The notes under the pieces: generated by a model
Told to the model about the DNA's origin: nothing
Database searches by the model: none
Seen by the model: only the letters and a program-made list of their open reading frames with translations
Made by a program: the position numbers and the translations under genes
Shown: positions 60,291-64,000 of the stretch, piece by piece
How positions within the stretch are numbered: position 1 is the first letter of the stretch
Layout: each line of letters begins with the position of its first letter
Source of the DNA: Artemia franciscana
Taxonomy: Eukaryota > Arthropoda > Branchiopoda > Anostraca > Artemiidae
NCBI RefSeq assembly: GCF_032884065.1
Contig: NC_088873.1
Coordinates: forward strand, 36,381,823-36,445,822
DNA: 64,000 bases
Reading direction: 5' to 3'

Positions 60291-60485
60291 TGTTTAGTGA
60301 TTGTCGTCACGTGGTTTATTCCCGGTCAAAATTAGTTTCCCGAGGATCCTGCCAAAACTTTTTCTTGCGCATCATCGAAGTTTTCGACTCCTCTATCGAC
60401 TATTTTCAAGACTTTTCCTGTCTAGTTTATGAAAGGGAACAGTCCCTGCCAGAAATGGTTCAAAATGGATTCTTCTATCACAATG
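60291..60485 (+). CDS. Candidate exon with first half of a BIR-like domain
   Basis: CATCTCTTGTTCAG (to 60290) precedes a 195-base open segment ending AATG|GTAAGA at 60485/60486. Its end reads [20 protein letters not shown] then [13 protein letters not shown]. That fits the first half of a BIR domain (RLxTFxxWP....xxLAxAGFFYxG), the zinc-binding module of inhibitor-of-apoptosis proteins, before the DxVxCFxC part that would lie on the next exon. The WP is replaced by FS, and the zinc ligands are not in this segment, so the match is partial. I found no second half downstream in the window, where a LINE tail and satellite follow. It could be a fragment or pseudogene. Confidence 0.35.
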
Positions 60486-60514
60486 GTAAGACGATGATCA
60501 ATGTTCCTTAGTTT

Positions 60515-60960
60515 ACATCTATATGAATGAATGACTGTATTTAAAGCCATTTTTCAGGCCGTATACATACATATACAACAACGAACAAACTAAATCATGT
60601 AACATTCAACTTTCGAACAATAAGATCTTTCTGGAAAAAAAATTCCCACTGCTACTATATTTACTTTCGATGTCGACTTCAAAATTCCAAGAAGGGGCTC
60701 ACAGCTTCCCATCCAAAGAAAACTCCCTCTCACCTCATTTAGCCCCTGACACCTGAAAAGAGAATGGTTCAGCCCATCAAAATTACCACAAATCGGGCAA
60801 GTATACCGCATTTCTGGGTAACACCTTTTTGTTCCAAACACTATAAAGAGGGAGACAGTTTGCTCGCACCTGCATCCGTGACCCCAGTGATTCTTTTGGA
60901 ATCCTATTTTGGAATAAAACTCTTCGCCATATTTTTCTTTCACCTTACATTAAGAACTTA
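60515..60960 (-). pseudogene. LINE 3' fragment with zinc-binding C-terminus
   Basis: The minus-strand frame 60943-60590 contains YTCPICGNFDGLNHSLFRCQ then GLNEVRGSF. This CxxC....HxxxxC block followed by LNE is typical of the zinc-binding region downstream of the reverse transcriptase or RNase H in I/Jockey-group LINEs. Downstream on the same strand, TGGCTTTAAATACAG then CATTCATTCAT near 60555-60522 looks like the element's 3' end. The copy is strongly 5'-truncated (about 450 bp) and the reading frame is open, so it may be fairly recent. Confidence 0.7.
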
Positions 60961-61280
60961 AGCTATATACACCTAGGAAAGTCAAATGATTTCCTCCAAG
61001 GTTTGTTCTCTGTGGAGTCAATTCCTGGATTTTTTTAGGGGGGGGGACAAATTTATCTATTTTTTTTCTTAGCATAGGGTTGGCAAGTCTGTCGTTTGTT
61101 CATTTTGTTTAAAAAAGATACCAAAAAAGGTACTTTTTAATAGAAGTACCCCCATTCAAATATATTTTCTCAATCTAGAGAGTGGAGAAAACACAGAAGG
61201 AAAATGTGCTCCTCTCCCTGAGTTGACCTCACAGATGGTCCTTCCTTCTTCTACGAAGAGTATTCAGAAATAAAATTTAC
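60961..61280. other. Unassigned sequence
   Basis: Holds a G-run at 61039-61047 and nothing else recognised. Confidence 0.25.
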
Positions 61281-63700
61281 GAAAGAATCAGATCGCACTA
61301 TTACCAAGAAAGTATTTGGCACAATTGCGGAGTGGTCAGTCTGAAGTAAATATTCCTAATACAATGACACAGATTTGGGCTATGTTGTTGTCATTTAGCT
61401 TTACGCTTAAAGTAGTTTCTTTTTAAGACAATGGAGGCTCGACAACAGCACTTGAGTGCATATCGTGAACCAAGGATCGTGAAAAACCAAATCACACTGT
61501 TTCAACGGTGGTGTTTCGCACTCGAGGAGTTGCCATTTTGAAGTGAAGAATGCGAGAACACTGACGGAGATTTGGTTGTGTTATCTTTGTGTAGCCTTGT
61601 GCTAAATTTAGGTGATTTTTAAGGCAAACGAGGGTCAAAACTCTATGCGTGTGCATATCTTTAATCATGGAACGTGAGGAACCAGAACGCACTATTTCAG
61701 CAAAGGTATTCCGCACTCAAGGAGTTACCAATCTGAAGTGAGTATTGCTAAGACACTGACGGAGACTTGGGTTGTGCTGTTCTCATGTAGCTTTATGCTC
61801 TATTTAGTTGATTATTAAGATAAGGGAGGCTCAAGGTGTGTGCATATCGTGAGCCAAGGAACGTGGGGAACTAGGATGCAGTATTTCAACGAAGATTTTC
61901 CGCACTCGAGGGTTGATCAATTTGAAGTGAATATTGCTAAGACATTGACATAGACTCGGGTTTTTTTCTTCTCATGTAGCTTTCTGCTCTAGTTAGTTGA
62001 TTGTTTGAAAGCAAGGGAGGGTCAAAACCTCTACACGTGTGCATATCGTGAACCAAGGAACATGGGAGCTAGAACGCACTTTTTCAACTAAGATATTCCG
62101 CACTTGAGGATTGATCAATTTGAAATGACTATTGCTAAGACATTGACATAGACTCGGGTTTTTTTCTTCTTATATATCTTTCTGCTCTAGTTAGTTGATT
62201 GTTTAAAAATCAAAACCTCTACGAGTGTGCATATCGTGAACCAAGAAATGTGGGAGCTAGAACGCACTTTTTCAACAAAGATTGTTCGCACTCGAGGATT
62301 GATCAATTTGAAGTGAATATTGCTAAGACATTGACATAGACTCGGGTTTTGTTCTTCTTATATAGCTTTCTGCTCTAGTTAGTTGATTGGTTAAAAATCA
62401 AAACCTCTACGCGTGTGCATATCGTGAACCAAGAAACGTGGGAGCTAGAACGCACTTTTTCAACAAAGATTGTTCGCACTCGAGGATTGATCAGTTTGAA
62501 GTGAATATTGCTAAGACATTGACATAGACTCGGGTTTTGTTGTTCTCATGTAGCTTTATGCTCTAATTAGCTGATAGTTTAAAAGTAAGGGAGGGTCAAA
62601 AACTGTTGGCGTGTGCATATCGTCAACCATGGAACATGAGGAACAAAACGTACTATTTCAACGAAGGTATCCTGTACTGGAGGAGCTATCATTTTGGAGT
62701 GAATATTGCTAAAACCTAACGGAAATTTGAGCTGTGTTATCTTCATGTAACTTAGTGCTACATTTAGGTAACTTTTAAGACAAAAAAGGGTTAAAAACTC
62801 TTTGCGTGTGTACATCGTGAATAATGGAAAGTGAGGAACCAGAACGCGCTATTTCAGCGAAGGTATTCCGCACTCGAAGAAAGACCAATTTGTTGTGGAT
62901 ATTGCCAAGACACTGACGGAGACTTGGGTTGTGTTGTGTTCATGTAGCTTTGTACTCTACTTAGTTGATTATTAAGATAAGGGAGGTTATAAACTCTACG
63001 CGTGTGCATATCGTGAACCAAGGAACGTGGAGAACCAGAACGCACTATTTCAACGAAGATATTCTAAACTTGAAGATTGATCAATTTGATGTTAATATTG
63101 CTAAGATATTGACACAGAATCGGGTTTTATTCTTCTCATGTAGCTTTGTGCTATAATTTGTTGATTGTTAAAAGCAAGGGAGGGTCAAAAACCGTACGCG
63201 TGTGCATATCGTGAACCATGGAAAGTGAAGATCCAGAGCACAATATTTCAGCGAAGGTATTCCACACTCGAGGAGTGACCAATTTTTTTTATTTTTTTTT
63301 AACAATTTCTATTTATTTTTTTTTTTAATTTTGATTTTAGTTTGATTTTTGCTCTCATTAGTTGACTGCTTAAAAAAGGGATGCTCAAACACTAAGTTTA
63401 AGAACATAATTTAAGAGATAGAATTTACATAAGAAACAAAACGCACTATTTCAACGAAGGTACTGTGCACTCGAAGAATGACCTCTTTCAAGTGAATTTT
63501 GCCAAGACACTGACTCAGATTTGGGCTGTGCTGCGTTTTTATAGCTTTGTGATGCATAAACTTTCAAGGACTAGGAAGACTAGTGCAGAAAACTGCAGGC
63601 GCAAAGAAAAAACATTCTGTTCCTACGGATCTATTCTGTGCACTTGAGGAGTGACGATTTGAAAGGAGTATTGCTAAGGATCGATATATCCCCATAAGGA
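61280..63700. repeat. Satellite array with about 195-bp units
   Basis: At least ten units carry GTGCATATCGTGAACCA-like anchors at about 61460, 61660, 61846, 62045, 62231, 62417, 62617, 62815, 63007 and 63206. Spacing is 186-200 bp. Each unit also has CAGAACGCACTATTTCAACG, TTCCGCACTCGAGGA, TGAATATTGCTAAGACA and CATGTAGCTTT. Units at 61846-62560 share GACATTGACATAGACTCGGG and form a closer subgroup. A T-rich patch interrupts at 63283-63345, and units beyond are more diverged. Minus-strand frames in it are by-products. Confidence 0.9.
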
Positions 63701-64000
63701 GGCTCGATAATTTTTAGTGTTAATCTGTACAACAGTGTCTAAGGGAATCTGGAAATATATGTCGGATTTCTCGGGTGACAAGATTAAAAACAAATGAGTT
63801 AATAGTTTAAACTAAATGAAATACTTTAAATTAAAATAGTTAGAAATTGAGATGAAATTGTTGAAATTAAAATAGTTGAAATGAAATGAATTATTAACCA
63901 AGTAAAGATTAGGTTGATTATTTTGTATCATGTAGTTGACTTGCTCTGAATATTGGTTTCAGTCATTGATCTCTGGAATACAACAAAATGAATTTAAGTT
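63701..64000. other. Right edge, unassigned
   Basis: Contains imperfect GAAATGAAAT/TTAAAATAGTT repeats at 63810-63890; no gene seen. Confidence 0.3.

Noticed and set aside
61492-63045. Minus-strand frames with repeated MHTRRV-like strings
   Set aside because: They repeat with the 195-bp satellite unit and are interrupted in most units.

Overview
The window is eukaryotic, AT-rich, intron-containing and dominated by repeats. The mobile-element set (APE-type LINEs of at least three kinds, hAT transposons, foldback elements, satellites) and the splice signals suit an invertebrate, probably an arthropod. A crustacean such as a brine shrimp is a guess from the style of the repeats; nothing in the window proves the species. 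There is no operon, Shine-Dalgarno structure, CRISPR array, rRNA gene or prophage. I recognised no tRNA gene by eye.

Host genes are sparse. The one convincing host coding sequence is a 1.15-kb exon on the minus strand (23190-24336). It encodes a secreted or ER-lumen extended SDR (NAD-dependent epimerase/dehydratase-like) protein and ends at a strong splice donor, so the gene continues toward lower coordinates. Three weaker exon candidates lie on the plus strand: 44965-45027, 53284-53342, and 60291-60485, the last resembling the first half of a BIR domain.

Layout. 0-3.8 kb: a LINE on the minus strand split by a 1.5-kb hAT transposon with an 8-bp target duplication. 5.4-7.7 kb: two MITE-like elements. 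8.3-12.8 kb: a plus-strand LINE interrupted by a minus-strand LINE. 13.9-17.3 kb: degenerate repeat modules, then a decayed hAT/BED-finger transposase. 17-26 kb: mostly unrecognised sequence plus the SDR exon. 26.3-28.5 kb: an element with an internal array of about 285 bp units, a GACA microsatellite and short terminal inverted repeats. 28.8-32.3 kb: a partly tandem copy of a long-palindrome element, here called element A. 33.7-35.5 kb: a jockey-like LINE whose endonuclease is joined to the tail of its reverse transcriptase. 35.9-44 kb: a large inverted duplication with further insertions, including another element A. 44.7-53.7 kb: a MITE, candidate exons, a 28-bp minisatellite and arrays related to element A. 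53.8-58.1 kb: the best full-length element A, followed by an array of inverted copies of one of its modules. 60-64 kb: a long TA microsatellite, the BIR-like exon, a LINE tail and a satellite of about 195 bp.

The most unusual content is element A. Each copy carries a near-perfect palindrome of about 300 bp whose two arms match each other better than they match arms of other copies, a second shorter hairpin using the same core motif, a module that has also expanded into tandem arrays elsewhere, a hypervariable poly-A tract, and a small hairpin at the 3' end. An unoccupied site in the other arm of the inverted duplication defines its boundaries.
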